From: Paenibacillus sp. NEAU-GSW1
GTDB lineage: Bacteria; Bacillota; Bacilli; Paenibacillales; Paenibacillaceae
Assembly (NCBI RefSeq): GCF_009737085.1
Contig: NZ_WOVL01000020.1
Location: 28,302 to 92,301 of the forward strand
Reading direction: 5' to 3'
Length of the DNA stretch: 64,000 bases
A program made the translations under genes and the position numbers. The notes below the pieces were generated by a model, which was not told where the DNA came from, ran no database searches, and worked only from the letters and a program-made list of their open reading frames with translations. Each line of letters starts with the position of its first letter. Positions within the stretch are counted from its first letter, which is position 1. Shown here piece after piece: positions 52,997 through 62,721 of the stretch.

Positions 52997-54831
52997 GCCG
53001 GCTCACCATCCTCTTGCAGCGCCGGCAAAGTGAACGTTACCGTCGTTCCTTCATTCAGCTCCGAGCTCAACGAGATCGTGCCGCCGTGCGCTTTTACAAT
53101 TTCCCGGGCAATGGACAAACCGAGGCCAGTCCCGCCCATATTGCGCGATCTTGCCTTGTCGACTCTATAAAAACGGTCAAAAATACGCGATAAATCTTTC
53201 TTAGGAATGCCGATGCCGGTATCCTTCACGCTAATGGCGAAATTGCCTGCATCCTGCTTATGTGCGCCAAGCTCGATTGTGCCGCCGTCCAGCGTATACT
53301 TGATCGCATTGGACATCAGATTGTCGAGCACTTGGTCGATCTGATCGCGATCGATCCATGCCGACGCCAAGCCGCGCTCGACGCGAATGGTAGCTCGAAT
53401 CGACTTCTGCCGCAGCTGAAAAGAAAACCGGTCCGCCACCTCGTCCAGCATATCGTGAATGATCGTCTGCCTGCGCCGCAGCGGCGCTTGGGTAGAATCC
53501 AGCCGCGACAGATGGAGCAAGTCGGTTACAAGCCGAATCATCCGTTCCGTCTCGTTGCGAATAACGGATACGAACCGCTCTGACAGCTCCCGCTCCTCAA
53601 GCGCGCCGTCATCGAGCGCTTCCGCGTAGCTCTTGATCGTCGTCAGCGGCGTGCGCAGCTCGTGCGAGACGTTAGCGACAAACTGCCGGCGCGACTGCTC
53701 CAGCTTCTCTTGCTCCGTAATATCCTGCAGAACGGCGATTGTGCCGGTAATCCCTTTATCCCGACGATGGATCGGGGTAAATGTAACCCGCAGCACGCCT
53801 TCCGGCTCATCCGTCTCCTGCTCGCGCGACAAAATGACCGTCTGCTGGCGGCCCTGCTGCAGCTCCGACAGCTTCTGATCGGATAAGCCGAGCAGCTCCG
53901 ACAGGTTGCAGCCTTCGCAGCTTTGTCTGTCGAGCATCTCCAGCGATCGTCGGTTCCAGACGATAATCCGGCCGTGCTCATCGGCAGCGATTACGCCGTC
54001 GCTCATATTGGACAGAATCGAGCCCAGCTTTTCATTCTCTTCCTCGTTGACCGACAATGCCTCTTTCAGCCGCTTCGTCATGTCATTGAATGCCAGGCTG
54101 AGCCGCCCGATTTCGTCATCGCCAAGCACCGGCACCTGCAGATCAAACTTCCCTTCCGCAACTGCCGCCGCTTGCCGCGTCAAGTCTTGAATCGGGCTCG
54201 TAATCGTATGCGCGAGCAAAATGCCCAGCAAGCCGGTCAGCCCAAGCGCAATCAACGTGCCCGAGAAAAAGATTTGGTTGACTCGATTGACCGTATCGTA
54301 CAGGCTGTCCATCGACGCGACCATATAAACCGCGCCTACGACGCGCTCATTGTCGTTGTAGGTGACCGGGAGCGCGATGATCTTCTTGCGGACACCGTTC
54401 TCGTCTATAATTTCTTCTTCATTGTCCGAAATGCCTTGCAGCGCGCGGCTAACCGCAAGCGACGTGTTCTTCTTGCCGATGTACGATTCCGCCACCTGCA
54501 GAGACGTCGCCACGACGCGGCCGTTCCCGTCCAGCACCTGCACCTCGGTACCGCTAATACTGAACAGATTGCGCACAACGAGGCTCAAATCCTCGGTATT
54601 CTCGGCGCTCGCCTCATTCTCGCTGCTCGGTTTCAGCGCCAAATTGCGCGCCGCCAGCTTGGACAATATGTCGGCCTGTTCCTTCAAATTGTTCGTAAAA
54701 TTATCCGTCAGCGACGTTTTCATCGTACTGATGAAGTAAACGCCAATCAGCTGCATCGCCACCAAGATAAGCAACAAATAAATAATGACGAGCTTTACCT
54801 GAATGGTGCGAAAAAATCGCTTGCCGTTCAT
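52993..54831 (-). CDS. walK: WalK (YycG) cell-wall sensor histidine kinase
   Basis: 612 residues. Two membrane helices (about 10-35 and 180-205) enclose an extracytoplasmic Cache-like domain. HAMP (about 205-260), PAS (with FTPIHRRDKGITG), the H-box FVANVSHELRTPLTTIKSYAEAL, and the ATPase lobe with N box LDNLMSNAIKYT, G1 DTGIGIPKKDL and G2 GGTGLGLSIA follow in order. It phosphorylates WalR to control wall hydrolases. Essential in most low-GC Gram-positives. Spaced 2 bp from walR. Confidence 0.97.
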   Translation of the reverse strand: MNGKRFFRTIQVKLVIIYLLLILVAMQLIGVYFISTMKTSLTDNFTNNLKEQADILSKLAARNLALKPSSENEASAENTEDLSLVVRNLFSISGTEVQVLDGNGRVVATSLQVAESYIGKKNTSLAVSRALQGISDNEEEIIDENGVRKKIIALPVTYNDNERVVGAVYMVASMDSLYDTVNRVNQIFFSGTLIALGLTGLLGILLAHTITSPIQDLTRQAAAVAEGKFDLQVPVLGDDEIGRLSLAFNDMTKRLKEALSVNEEENEKLGSILSNMSDGVIAADEHGRIIVWNRRSLEMLDRQSCEGCNLSELLGLSDQKLSELQQGRQQTVILSREQETDEPEGVLRVTFTPIHRRDKGITGTIAVLQDITEQEKLEQSRRQFVANVSHELRTPLTTIKSYAEALDDGALEERELSERFVSVIRNETERMIRLVTDLLHLSRLDSTQAPLRRRQTIIHDMLDEVADRFSFQLRQKSIRATIRVERGLASAWIDRDQIDQVLDNLMSNAIKYTLDGGTIELGAHKQDAGNFAISVKDTGIGIPKKDLSRIFDRFYRVDKARSRNMGGTGLGLSIAREIVKAHGGTISLSSELNEGTTVTFTLPALQEDGEPA

Positions 54832-54833
54832 GG

Positions 54834-55613
54834 TCAGCCTAAGCCTCCCGATTTGGAATTTCGCATCATATAACCGAGGCCGCGCCGGGTCATAATATAT
54901 TCCGGACGGCTCGGATCATTCTCGATCTTCTCCCGCAGCCTGCGAATCGTCACATCCACAGTCCGCACGTCGCCGAAATATTCGAAGCCCCATACCGCTT
55001 GCAGCAAATGCTCGCGCGTCATGACCTTGCCGCTGTTGCGGGCCATATAATAGACAAGCTCATATTCCCGATGTGTCAGATCGAGCGGCTCTCCATCCTT
55101 GTAAACAACATACATATCTGTATCAATAAACAGGTTGAACAGCTTCAAGCCTTGCTTGTCCTGTTCCCCGTTGCGATCATCGTTAGCGCCAAAGCTTCCC
55201 GCACTGGAGCCTGCTCCCGCCGAAACAGCCGCAATCTCGCTCGCTTTCTGCTGGCGGCGCAAATGCGCCTTCACTCTGGCAAGCAGCTCGCGCGTGCTGA
55301 ACGGCTTCGTTACATAGTCATCGGCGCCGAGTTCAAGTCCCAGCACCTTGTCGATCTCCGTGTCTTTGGCCGTTAGCATAATGATCGGCAGCTGCAATCC
55401 CTTGGACCGCACCTCTCGGCATACGTCCATGCCGTCCTTCACCGGAAGCATGAGATCAAGCAGCATTAAATCCGGCAGCTCCAGCGCAGCAAGCCTGACA
55501 GCTTCACCGCCGTCAAACGCGCATATTACTTCGTAGCCTTCCTTCTCTAAGTTGAATTTCAATATATCTGCAATCGGCTGTTCGTCATCGACCACCAAAA
55601 TTTTTCCGTGCAT
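54834..55613 (-). CDS. walR: WalR (YycF) response regulator
   Basis: 259 residues. The ATG at 55611-55613 has AGGCGG 7 bp upstream and is preferred to the GTG 6 bp before it. The receiver domain has the phospho-acceptor aspartate in [11 protein letters not shown] and the lysine in YVTKPFS. An OmpR-type winged helix ([13 protein letters not shown]...[16 protein letters not shown]) follows. The linker between the two is unusually long (about 30 residues rich in A, G, S, N and D). It controls autolysins, including probably the M23 gene upstream. Confidence 0.97.
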   Translation of the reverse strand: MHGKILVVDDEQPIADILKFNLEKEGYEVICAFDGGEAVRLAALELPDLMLLDLMLPVKDGMDVCREVRSKGLQLPIIMLTAKDTEIDKVLGLELGADDYVTKPFSTRELLARVKAHLRRQQKASEIAAVSAGAGSSAGSFGANDDRNGEQDKQGLKLFNLFIDTDMYVVYKDGEPLDLTHREYELVYYMARNSGKVMTREHLLQAVWGFEYFGDVRTVDVTIRRLREKIENDPSRPEYIMTRRGLGYMMRNSKSGGLG

Positions 55614-55764
55614 CGCCACACCGCCTGTCGCTTGTCCTATTTAATGATACTATCTTACCATAGTATTGCGGCCTGTTTACAATTAAAGTTCCTTCATGAC
55701 AGCCAGCTTTTAGCGTGACTTCAAATCTCACCTAACCGCCTCGTCCAGCATCGCATCACAAAAA

Positions 55765-55799
55765 AAATACCGCCAACAGCCGAAGCCGCAGCGGTATTT
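55765..55799 (-). terminator. Terminator after the M23 endopeptidase gene
   Basis: AAATACCGC and GCGGTATTT arms are followed on the minus strand by TTTTTTT, just upstream of the walR promoter region. Confidence 0.8.
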
Positions 55800-55815
55800 C
55801 GCGAATGATATAAAA

Positions 55816-57372
55816 TTATAAGTACTTCAACGGGTTTTGAATAACGCCGTTCTTATGAATTTCGAAATGAAGATGAACGCCTGTCGAGCGGCCAGTGCTG
55901 CCCATGATGCCGATCTTATCGCCTTTTTCGACGATTTGGCCTTTCTTGACGCTGTACGAGCTCAAATGTCCGTACAACGTTTTGTAGCCGTTCTTATGGT
56001 CGATGATTACGACATTTCCGTAACCGCTCTTCGTGCCGACAAATTCGATGACTCCGTTATCCGCGGCCATAATCGTTTTGTTGCCGGTAATGTCGATTCC
56101 TTTGTGCGACCGGCCCCAACGCTGACCATATTTACTGGAGAGAGACCACCCGGATACCGGCATTGCAAAGCTGCCCGATCCTTCGCCAAGAATGACTTTG
56201 GTCCCTTTCATGATAATTTCTGGAATCGCCTCTGTTACAACCTCGCTGCTGATGAGTTCCTCGCTAACCAAGTACCCGTTCTGCTTTACCACCCGGTATG
56301 TAACGACTTTCTTGCCGCTCTGGCCTTCGCGGATCACTTTCGATTCGCCTGCCCGCATATCGGCATTTTTCTGTATTTCCACCGGCGGCGCAATGGCCAC
56401 CGTTTCGGTTAAGCTCTCAATCGTTTTGACCGTCAATTCCGGCTGGAGTACGGTCAGATCAAGCACATCGCCCGCTTTGATCTTGTCCTCATCGATCCAG
56501 CGGTTGTTGTCATAAATAACTTGCGGGGAAATATCGAACTTCTCCGCAATACAGCCGATGCAATCGCCCTCTTGAACGGTATACTTCGTAGGCTGTACGC
56601 TGCCCTGTACGAGCTGCTTGTAAATATCGTCGGCGTTCTGAATCTGATCCGGCTGAATCGAAACGTCGTTTGTCTTTACGACTTCAACGAACTGAACGTC
56701 CTTGAGCACCGTTCCGTTCTTCGCCTCGCTCTTGCTGTCGCTGCTCTTCGCTGCTGCGCTGTACGAGAGCGCCGTCACTTCGCCCTTCTTCTTGGATGAT
56801 GCAAGCTGCGGCGCGTATTTGCTTTGTACTCGCGTCAGTATCGCATCCGCCGTCTCCTGATTTTTCACCACGCCGATTACTTTGCCGTCTACCTTGAGCT
56901 CAACCCCGACAGCGTGAGAGGTAAACATGCCTTCCAGCTTAGCCAGCGTTGCTTCCGTTTCCGGCTCCGCCTTGAAAGCACTTTCAGAGGTGTAACTGAT
57001 TTCGCCCGAATCCAGCATCATGTTGTACTCTGGATTGGCATCCTTCACTTCTTTCGTTTCTTGCGCAATCAGATCGTCGACTTCCTTCGGATCGCTGACC
57101 GATCCGACCATGCTGCCGTTCATATATACGTTGTAATAATCAACTGTGTTTGCTTGTACGTATTTCGTGCCGCCGATTCCTGCTGCTGCGAGGATAAATA
57201 GAATAGCCGCCGTAATCATAACCGGCTTTGTGCGCCACCATGGCGCCTGGCTGCTCTCGCTTGACGATTGCTGCAGAATCTTGCCTGTTTGTTGCGGTCG
57301 AACTTGCCGAAAGAATTGGGCCGTTTGGTTCCATGTCTTTCGGATCCGATCCATAGGCTTAAAATCGCTCAT
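55816..57372 (-). CDS. M23 family peptidoglycan endopeptidase with LysM and G5 domains
   Basis: 518 residues. One membrane helix (MITAAILFILAAAGIGG) is followed by a repeated outer domain, a LysM (YTVQEGDCIGCIAEKFDISPQVIYDNN, with an odd CIGC pair), a G5 domain (ESKVIREGQSGKKVVTYRVVKQNGYLVSEELIS) and the LytM/M23 domain with zinc ligands in SHKGIDI and HLHFEIH. It would cut peptide crosslinks of the wall. Its position just upstream of walRKHIJ on the same strand suggests it belongs to the WalR regulon. AAGGAGA lies before the ATG. Confidence 0.93.
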   Translation of the reverse strand: MSDFKPMDRIRKTWNQTAQFFRQVRPQQTGKILQQSSSESSQAPWWRTKPVMITAAILFILAAAGIGGTKYVQANTVDYYNVYMNGSMVGSVSDPKEVDDLIAQETKEVKDANPEYNMMLDSGEISYTSESAFKAEPETEATLAKLEGMFTSHAVGVELKVDGKVIGVVKNQETADAILTRVQSKYAPQLASSKKKGEVTALSYSAAAKSSDSKSEAKNGTVLKDVQFVEVVKTNDVSIQPDQIQNADDIYKQLVQGSVQPTKYTVQEGDCIGCIAEKFDISPQVIYDNNRWIDEDKIKAGDVLDLTVLQPELTVKTIESLTETVAIAPPVEIQKNADMRAGESKVIREGQSGKKVVTYRVVKQNGYLVSEELISSEVVTEAIPEIIMKGTKVILGEGSGSFAMPVSGWSLSSKYGQRWGRSHKGIDITGNKTIMAADNGVIEFVGTKSGYGNVVIIDHKNGYKTLYGHLSSYSVKKGQIVEKGDKIGIMGSTGRSTGVHLHFEIHKNGVIQNPLKYL

Positions 57373-57442
57373 GATCGTCTCCTTTTCGCGGATTGTGCTG
57401 CATTTATTTCTGTTTTCTCTCTAAATATATCTATTTTTTTAC

Positions 57443-57475
57443 AAAAAAAAGCGAAGATCCTGTCGGATCATCCGC
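57443..57475 (-). terminator. Terminator after the 57.5-kb gene
   Basis: On the minus strand GATCC-GACA-GGATC extended by GCG/CGC forms a short stem, then TTTTTTTT. Confidence 0.7.
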
Positions 57476-57532
57476 CTAATACTTTAACATATGGTTATTA
57501 ACAGGGGCAACATTTCCTGCTAGTGTCAATAA

Positions 57533-58237
57533 TTAATATTTTTTCAGAATATTCATCATTCGTTCGTATTGATCCTTGTCCAGATACTGCGCCATTAGCT
57601 GCTGAACAGCGTTCAACTCCTCTTCAGTCAAGCCGTTCTCCATATAAGAAGAGATGCTTTGCCAAGCTTCTTGCGGCAGCTTGCTCATTAATAATCCGAA
57701 CAATTCTTCCTTGTCGGCGTCGCTCATCTGCTCCTTCACTTCGGCCAGATCATCCGTCGTCATCGCAGTCTCCGAACCGTCTAGCGCCGGTGCTTCATCG
57801 CCCTCGGCAGCGTCCACCGCTCCCTCCGTCTGACCGCCCGCCGCGTCCGGAACCCCGCCCGCTTCTTCTCCTGCAGTCCCGCCTTCCGCCTTGCTGCCGC
57901 TTCCGATCCCGACATCCGTAAGCGGCGGAAGCGACTCGTCGCGAAACGCGTCAACAGCTACCGGCGATTCGTCTTTCTGACCGCTTCCGTTGTCAATTTT
58001 CTCGCTTCCGCTCGGCTGTTCCTTTTGAGTCGGCGTTGAATTTGCGCCCCACAGCTTGCCCCATACGCCCGATAGCGCCATCGGCTGTACCTCTAGCGGC
58101 AAATTATATTGCTTCAATAGGGTTTCAACATAGCTATTTACAATATAACCCGTCGTCCAAATAGAAAGAAAACTTATAATAAGCCCGGCCGCTACCGTTT
58201 TGGCCAGCCAGCCCGTCATTTTCCACATTCGATTCAT
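57533..58237 (-). CDS. Single-pass membrane protein with acidic low-complexity linker
   Basis: About 235 residues. A membrane helix (TVAAGLIISFLSIWTTGYIV) near the N-terminus, a ~100-residue stretch rich in G, S, D, E, P and A, and a helical C-terminus (LFGLLMSKLPQEAWQSISSYMENGLTEEELNAVQQLMAQYLD). I do not recognise a family. ATGs at 58237 and 58228 are both possible; AAGGCG and AAGGGA lie just before them. It is divergent from the germination operon and could be a sporulation or wall protein; that is inference. Confidence 0.6.
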   Translation of the reverse strand: MNRMWKMTGWLAKTVAAGLIISFLSIWTTGYIVNSYVETLLKQYNLPLEVQPMALSGVWGKLWGANSTPTQKEQPSGSEKIDNGSGQKDESPVAVDAFRDESLPPLTDVGIGSGSKAEGGTAGEEAGGVPDAAGGQTEGAVDAAEGDEAPALDGSETAMTTDDLAEVKEQMSDADKEELFGLLMSKLPQEAWQSISSYMENGLTEEELNAVQQLMAQYLDKDQYERMMNILKKY

Positions 58238-58395
58238 TCCCTTCACGCCTTTCGCTTCTATCAACCATTATGGTCAACAAATAGAGCATACATTCCTTGC
58301 TTGCGCCAACAAATTGGAATCGTTTGTATGTTTTGGTTAAAAGATGCGCAATCTAAGCAGCGATATTGTTGACGCTCTTCTGGGAGGAATAGGCG

Positions 58396-59928
58396 ATGGG
58401 TGAAGAGCAGACGCTCGAACAAATACTAGCTCGTCAAAGGCAGCTGCTGGGCAAGCCGTTGTCCGCCAGTCTTCGCGGCAATGCCGCTGCTTTGCGCAGC
58501 TTGTTTCAAGACAGCTCCGATGTTACTTTTCACGAGTTTGCGGTTCGAAACGGTCCGCAAGCCTTAATTGTCTACTTCGGCGGCCTCTCCGATACAAAGA
58601 TGCTCGACGAGCATGTCATTGCCCCGCTCAAAACAATCGGCAGCGACAACGAGCATGGCTGGGACGCAATTTTGCCGCTCATTACCGTCTCTTCCTCGCA
58701 GCCGGTTCGCACGGTTCAAAAGCTCGCCGATGAGCTTGGCTCCGGAAACCCCGTGCTGCTGCTTGACGGGCAAGCGGCTGCCGTTTCATTCTCCTTGCCT
58801 TTATGGCATATGCGGCCGATTGAAGAGCCGCAGGCGGAAACGGTCGTACGCGGTCCGCGCGAAGGGTTTGTCGAAACGATTCAAGTCAATGCATCGATGC
58901 TGCGACGCAAGCTGCAGTCGCCTGCGTTCAAGCTGCACCGCATGTCGATCGGCCGCTATACCAAAACGCAATGCGCCATTGCTTATATAGAAGGCATCGT
59001 TGACCCCGGACTCGTAACCGAGATGCAGCAACGGCTTAGCCAAATCGATTCCGACTCGATTCTCGACAGCAATCATATCGAGGAATGGATCGAGGACAAT
59101 CCGATGTCGATTTTTCCGCAGCTGCAGGCAACCGAGAGGCCGGACGTCGTCGCCTCCAGTCTTCTGGAGGGCAGAGTAGCCGTGCTCATTAACGGCACGC
59201 CCTTTTCCTTAATTGCACCGGCAACGCTTTTGTCGATGATGCAGTCTCCTGAAGATTACTCGCAGCGATCTTTCGTCTCGACGGGCATTCGCTGGTTGAG
59301 GCTGCTCATCAGCTTTATCGCGCTGTTTATGCCATCTATTTACGTCGCCGTCCTCTCCTTCCATCAAGAGATGGTTCCTACGACGCTGCTGCTCACCATA
59401 TCGAAATCACGTGAGCAAATCCCGTTTCCGGCACTTATCGAAGCGCTGCTGATGGAAGTAACGTTCGAGGCGCTGCGCGAAGCAGGCATTCGTCTGCCTA
59501 AACAGGTCGGCTCCGCAGTCAGCATCGTCGGCGCGCTCGTCATCGGACAAGCTGCCATTTCATCCGGCATTGTGTCCTCGCCCATGGTAATGGTCGTTGC
59601 CATTACCGGCGTCGCATCCTTTCTCATCCCGAACTATTCGCTCGGACTCGCGGTTCGGCTGATTCGGTTTCCGGTCATGCTGTGCGCCGGGGTATTAGGG
59701 CTTTACGGGATCGTTCTGGCTGCATTGTTCATCCTTGTTCACTTGCTGTCGCTGCGCTCCTTCGGGGTTCCTTACCTGACCCCCCTGGCGCCTGTACAGT
59801 TCGAGCAGTTTAAGGATACGCTTATTCGCGCCCCTCGCTGGGCGATTAATCAAAGGCCGCACATGACAGGGTCGGTGTGGAATAAGTTTCGCATTCGCCC
59901 TAACCACTCCAGATGGAAAAAAGGATGA
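58396..59928 (+). CDS. Spore germinant receptor subunit A (GerA/GerKA family)
   Basis: 510 residues. An N-terminal cytoplasmic domain of ~240 residues, then the GerA core (FSLIAPATLLSMMQSPEDYSQRSF, FIALFMPSIYVAVLSFHQEMVPT) and five or six membrane helices, ending with the LTPLAPVQFEQFKDTLIRAPRW motif. It is an inner-spore-membrane subunit that assembles into a ligand-gated ion channel releasing potassium at germination. GGGAGGAA precedes the ATG. First gene of the A-C-D-B-D-B operon. Confidence 0.95.
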   Translation: MGEEQTLEQILARQRQLLGKPLSASLRGNAAALRSLFQDSSDVTFHEFAVRNGPQALIVYFGGLSDTKMLDEHVIAPLKTIGSDNEHGWDAILPLITVSSSQPVRTVQKLADELGSGNPVLLLDGQAAAVSFSLPLWHMRPIEEPQAETVVRGPREGFVETIQVNASMLRRKLQSPAFKLHRMSIGRYTKTQCAIAYIEGIVDPGLVTEMQQRLSQIDSDSILDSNHIEEWIEDNPMSIFPQLQATERPDVVASSLLEGRVAVLINGTPFSLIAPATLLSMMQSPEDYSQRSFVSTGIRWLRLLISFIALFMPSIYVAVLSFHQEMVPTTLLLTISKSREQIPFPALIEALLMEVTFEALREAGIRLPKQVGSAVSIVGALVIGQAAISSGIVSSPMVMVVAITGVASFLIPNYSLGLAVRLIRFPVMLCAGVLGLYGIVLAALFILVHLLSLRSFGVPYLTPLAPVQFEQFKDTLIRAPRWAINQRPHMTGSVWNKFRIRPNHSRWKKG

Positions 59929-59933
59929 TCGGC

Positions 59934-61115
59934 ATGGGTATGCACAAATGGATGCGCGCCGCATCCGCGATTATCGCAGCTTTCATGTGCACCATCCTGA
60001 CAACGGGCTGCTGGGACAGGGTCGAAGTCAATGATCTAGCCATCGTTACCGGCGCCAGCTTCGATTTAGCCGATAATAATAAAATCAAGCTATCCGTTCA
60101 GCTCTATGTCCCGACGGGCTCTTCGGAGCCTTCACTGGGCGGCAACCCTGGCAACGAGCGAGCCAAGCCTGTCGTCGAAAGCGCCGTCGGCTTGAATACG
60201 GCGGATGCGGCATCGAAGCTGCAGGAGCTGTTGTCTCGGCGTTTTTTCTGGGGACAGTCCGATGTATTTATTTTCGGGGAGGCATTGGCTAAGAAGGGCA
60301 TTGAAGATCCGATGGAATTTCTTTCCCGTCACCCCCATCCGAGGGAACGGGCCAACATCTATATCGGCAAAGGCCAAGCGGACACCTATTTGCAATGGCA
60401 GCCAAACATCGAAAGAAACAGCGCTGAAGTATTGCGTGAAATGTCGGTTCTGCAAACGAATCTGGATATTACACTGCTCGATGTCATTATCCAGTCGGGC
60501 GCCGACGCCAGGTCGACGCTAATCCCCTGGATCATGATGAAGCCCACCGGAAATAAACTTAGCCCGTATATCGGCGGATTCGCTTCCTTTAAAGGCACGA
60601 AGCTCAATCATTGGTATAACATTCAAAAAACACGCGGCCTGCTCTGGCTCCATGACAAGATTAAGACTGCTACTCTTACGATGAAACCTGAGGGTGAAAA
60701 AGGCATGGTTTCCTTGCAGCTTGCCGACTCGAGATGCGACCTGTCGCCTTCCATAAGCAACGGCAAATGGATGATCAAAGTGAAGCTTGAAGGACGGGGC
60801 GATTTGATTCAGAACAATACTTCGCTCGATGTTACGAAACCGGAAGTGACGCATATGCTGGAAGCCCATTTTGCCCAAATCATCGTTGAACGCTTGAAAA
60901 GCGCCGTGCAGACTGCTCAGCAGGAGGATAGCGATGTGCTTGGTTTTGCAAACGAGTTTCACCGCCATTATCCGAAGCAGTGGAAAACTTACGGCAAGCA
61001 ATGGGAATCTGTCTTCCCAACCGTTGAAGTAATTTACGATGCCAAAGTGACCATCACGCGGACAGGGCTAATCGGCAAAAACACCGCAATCTTAAGCCCG
61101 CAGGAAGAGGAGTAA
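59934..61115 (+). CDS. Spore germinant receptor lipoprotein subunit C (GerC family)
   Basis: About 393 residues. A lipoprotein signal ends in the lipobox LTTGC followed by WDRVEVNDLA, the family's hallmark CWDxxE start. The three GerC domains follow, with the signature GQSDVFIFGEALAKKGIEDPMEFLSRHP. Starts at 59913, 59925 and 59934 are possible; I prefer 59934 (AAAGGA about 9 bp before). It overlaps or abuts the gerA stop and is co-translated. Confidence 0.93.
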   Translation: MGMHKWMRAASAIIAAFMCTILTTGCWDRVEVNDLAIVTGASFDLADNNKIKLSVQLYVPTGSSEPSLGGNPGNERAKPVVESAVGLNTADAASKLQELLSRRFFWGQSDVFIFGEALAKKGIEDPMEFLSRHPHPRERANIYIGKGQADTYLQWQPNIERNSAEVLREMSVLQTNLDITLLDVIIQSGADARSTLIPWIMMKPTGNKLSPYIGGFASFKGTKLNHWYNIQKTRGLLWLHDKIKTATLTMKPEGEKGMVSLQLADSRCDLSPSISNGKWMIKVKLEGRGDLIQNNTSLDVTKPEVTHMLEAHFAQIIVERLKSAVQTAQQEDSDVLGFANEFHRHYPKQWKTYGKQWESVFPTVEVIYDAKVTITRTGLIGKNTAILSPQEEE

Positions 61116-61117
61116 CG

Positions 61118-61333
61118 ATGAGCGCTATTTTCCTCGTCACATTGGCCGCGGTACTGCTCTTTGTTGTGGAATGGCGTCAAATTGCTGACCGCAAGTCCAA
61201 AATTTGCTTTACTATCATGTCCTTCGCTGTCTGGGCTTTGCTGATCATTGTCATGATCGAACCGCAAATGCCCGGCCCGCAAACATTAATCAAAACTGTA
61301 TTTGAGCCCTATTTGCCCAAGCTGTCCAAGTAA
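61118..61333 (+). CDS. Small two-helix germinant receptor subunit (D type), first copy
   Basis: 71 residues with two membrane helices: AIFLVTLAAVLLFVVEWRQ and FTIMSFAVWALLIIVM, ending in PQTLIKTVFEPYLPKL. It matches the D-type accessory subunits of GerA-class receptors in size and layout. GAAGAGGAG precedes the ATG, 2 bp after the gerC stop. Confidence 0.75.
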   Translation: MSAIFLVTLAAVLLFVVEWRQIADRKSKICFTIMSFAVWALLIIVMIEPQMPGPQTLIKTVFEPYLPKLSK

Positions 61334-61359
61334 TCGAACCTGTAGAGGAGGCGCCTAAG

Positions 61360-62490
61360 ATGGAAAAGAACGTCCGAATATCTGCAGCCCAGCTTTGCAT
61401 CTTAATGTATCTGGCTCCCAGCGGAACCGGGCTGATGTCTTCTCCAAGCGTGGCCGCCTCCTTATCGGGCTTGGATATGTGGATTGCACCTATTGTCGGC
61501 ATGCTGGGCGGCATGCTTGTCCTGCTAGTTATGATTGCGCTGCATCGGCTCTATCCCGGTCAAACACTCATTCAATACGCCGAGTCCATATTAGGACGCT
61601 TTGCCGGAAAAGTTGTTTCTATCGTTTTTCTGTTTTTCGTCATATACGCAAGCGGGTATGTCGTCCGTCAACTGACCGACTTTTTGTCCAACTCTTTTTT
61701 TATCCGGACGCCTCCGCTCTTTCTTGGCGCATGCATTATATTCGTTTGCGCTGCTGCTGTACGATCCGGCATGGAAGTGATCTGTCGCATTGCGATTATG
61801 TTTTTTCCGTTCCCGATCATTATGCTCAGTCTTATTTTCTTTCCGCTCTATACCGATTTTAGGCCGGTGGGACCCATCATGGAAAACGGGCTGGGACCTT
61901 CCTTGCTTGGCGGATTTGGTTTACAGCTGTGGTACAGCATTTTCTGCTACTCCACCTTCTATCTTCCTTATGTGAACCGTCCGCAAAAATTGATTGGATG
62001 GAGCTTGCTCTCGCCGCTGCTGCTAACCTTACTGCTCAGCATTACGAATTGGCACATCATCTCAAAGCTCGGCAATTCAACAATTATGTACAATTATCCT
62101 TTTCTGGCGATCACTCGATTCATCAGCTTTAGCGAGTTTTTCGAACATTTGGAATCGGTCGTCATGATGGTATGGGTCGTCGCCTTCGCGCTCCGGCTAA
62201 TATACGGCTACTACTGCGCTGCCATCGGTATTGCGCAATGGCTCAACTTGCCTGACTATCGGCCAATTGTCTTGCCATTAGGAATGCTGATTCTTACGAT
62301 CAGCATATGGAATCTTGAGACTTCGCAATTCGGACAGACGAAGGATCTAGTCTTTCCAACGTTCTATATCGTGTGCGGTTTAGGCATTCCGCTCTTCCTG
62401 CTTCTAGCCGCTTGGTTACGCAAAGCATTCGAATCCGGCTCGAAGCAGCAGGAGCAGCAGCCGATCGCGCAAGAGGAGAACCAGGCATGA
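61360..62490 (+). CDS. Spore germinant receptor permease subunit B (GerAB/GRXA family), first copy
   Basis: 376 residues with ten membrane helices. The N-terminal KNVRISAAQLCILMYLAP and the repeated IAPIVGMLGGMLVLLVMIALHRLYPGQTLIQYAE are typical. The family is related to amino-acid/polyamine/organocation transporters and binds the germinant. GAGGAGG precedes the ATG. Confidence 0.93.
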   Translation: MEKNVRISAAQLCILMYLAPSGTGLMSSPSVAASLSGLDMWIAPIVGMLGGMLVLLVMIALHRLYPGQTLIQYAESILGRFAGKVVSIVFLFFVIYASGYVVRQLTDFLSNSFFIRTPPLFLGACIIFVCAAAVRSGMEVICRIAIMFFPFPIIMLSLIFFPLYTDFRPVGPIMENGLGPSLLGGFGLQLWYSIFCYSTFYLPYVNRPQKLIGWSLLSPLLLTLLLSITNWHIISKLGNSTIMYNYPFLAITRFISFSEFFEHLESVVMMVWVVAFALRLIYGYYCAAIGIAQWLNLPDYRPIVLPLGMLILTISIWNLETSQFGQTKDLVFPTFYIVCGLGIPLFLLLAAWLRKAFESGSKQQEQQPIAQEENQA

Positions 62491-62708
62491 ATGTACCGAT
62501 ATTTGTTACCTTGCTCATCCTGATGATTGCACTGCCCTTTCTGGATCTTGTCGACCTTATTCGCAAAAACAACCTGCTGCCCTATGCCTCTCTTTACATC
62601 GTCGCTTTCGGATTGGCATTCGCTCTGGTCTTCAATCCCCAGCTGCCCGGACCCTTGCAACTGCTCCACTTCCTATTTGATCCGATTGTGAAATATTACG
62701 CACAATAA
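62487..62708 (+). CDS. Small two-helix germinant receptor subunit (D type), second copy
   Basis: 73 residues: MNVPIFVTLLILMIALPFLD, then a second helix LYIVAFGLAFALVFNPQLPG and the tail LLHFLFDPIVKYYAQ. The shared PxxPGPxxLxxxxFxP ending links it to the first copy at 61118. Its ATG overlaps the gerB1 stop (ATGA). Confidence 0.75.
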   Translation: MNVPIFVTLLILMIALPFLDLVDLIRKNNLLPYASLYIVAFGLAFALVFNPQLPGPLQLLHFLFDPIVKYYAQ

Positions 62709-62721
62709 AGGAGGATTCGCT

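Noticed and set aside
53923..54873. 316-codon frame opposite walK
   Set aside because: It is an antisense shadow caused by the high GC codon use of walK; the arginine- and histidine-rich composition is typical of such shadows.
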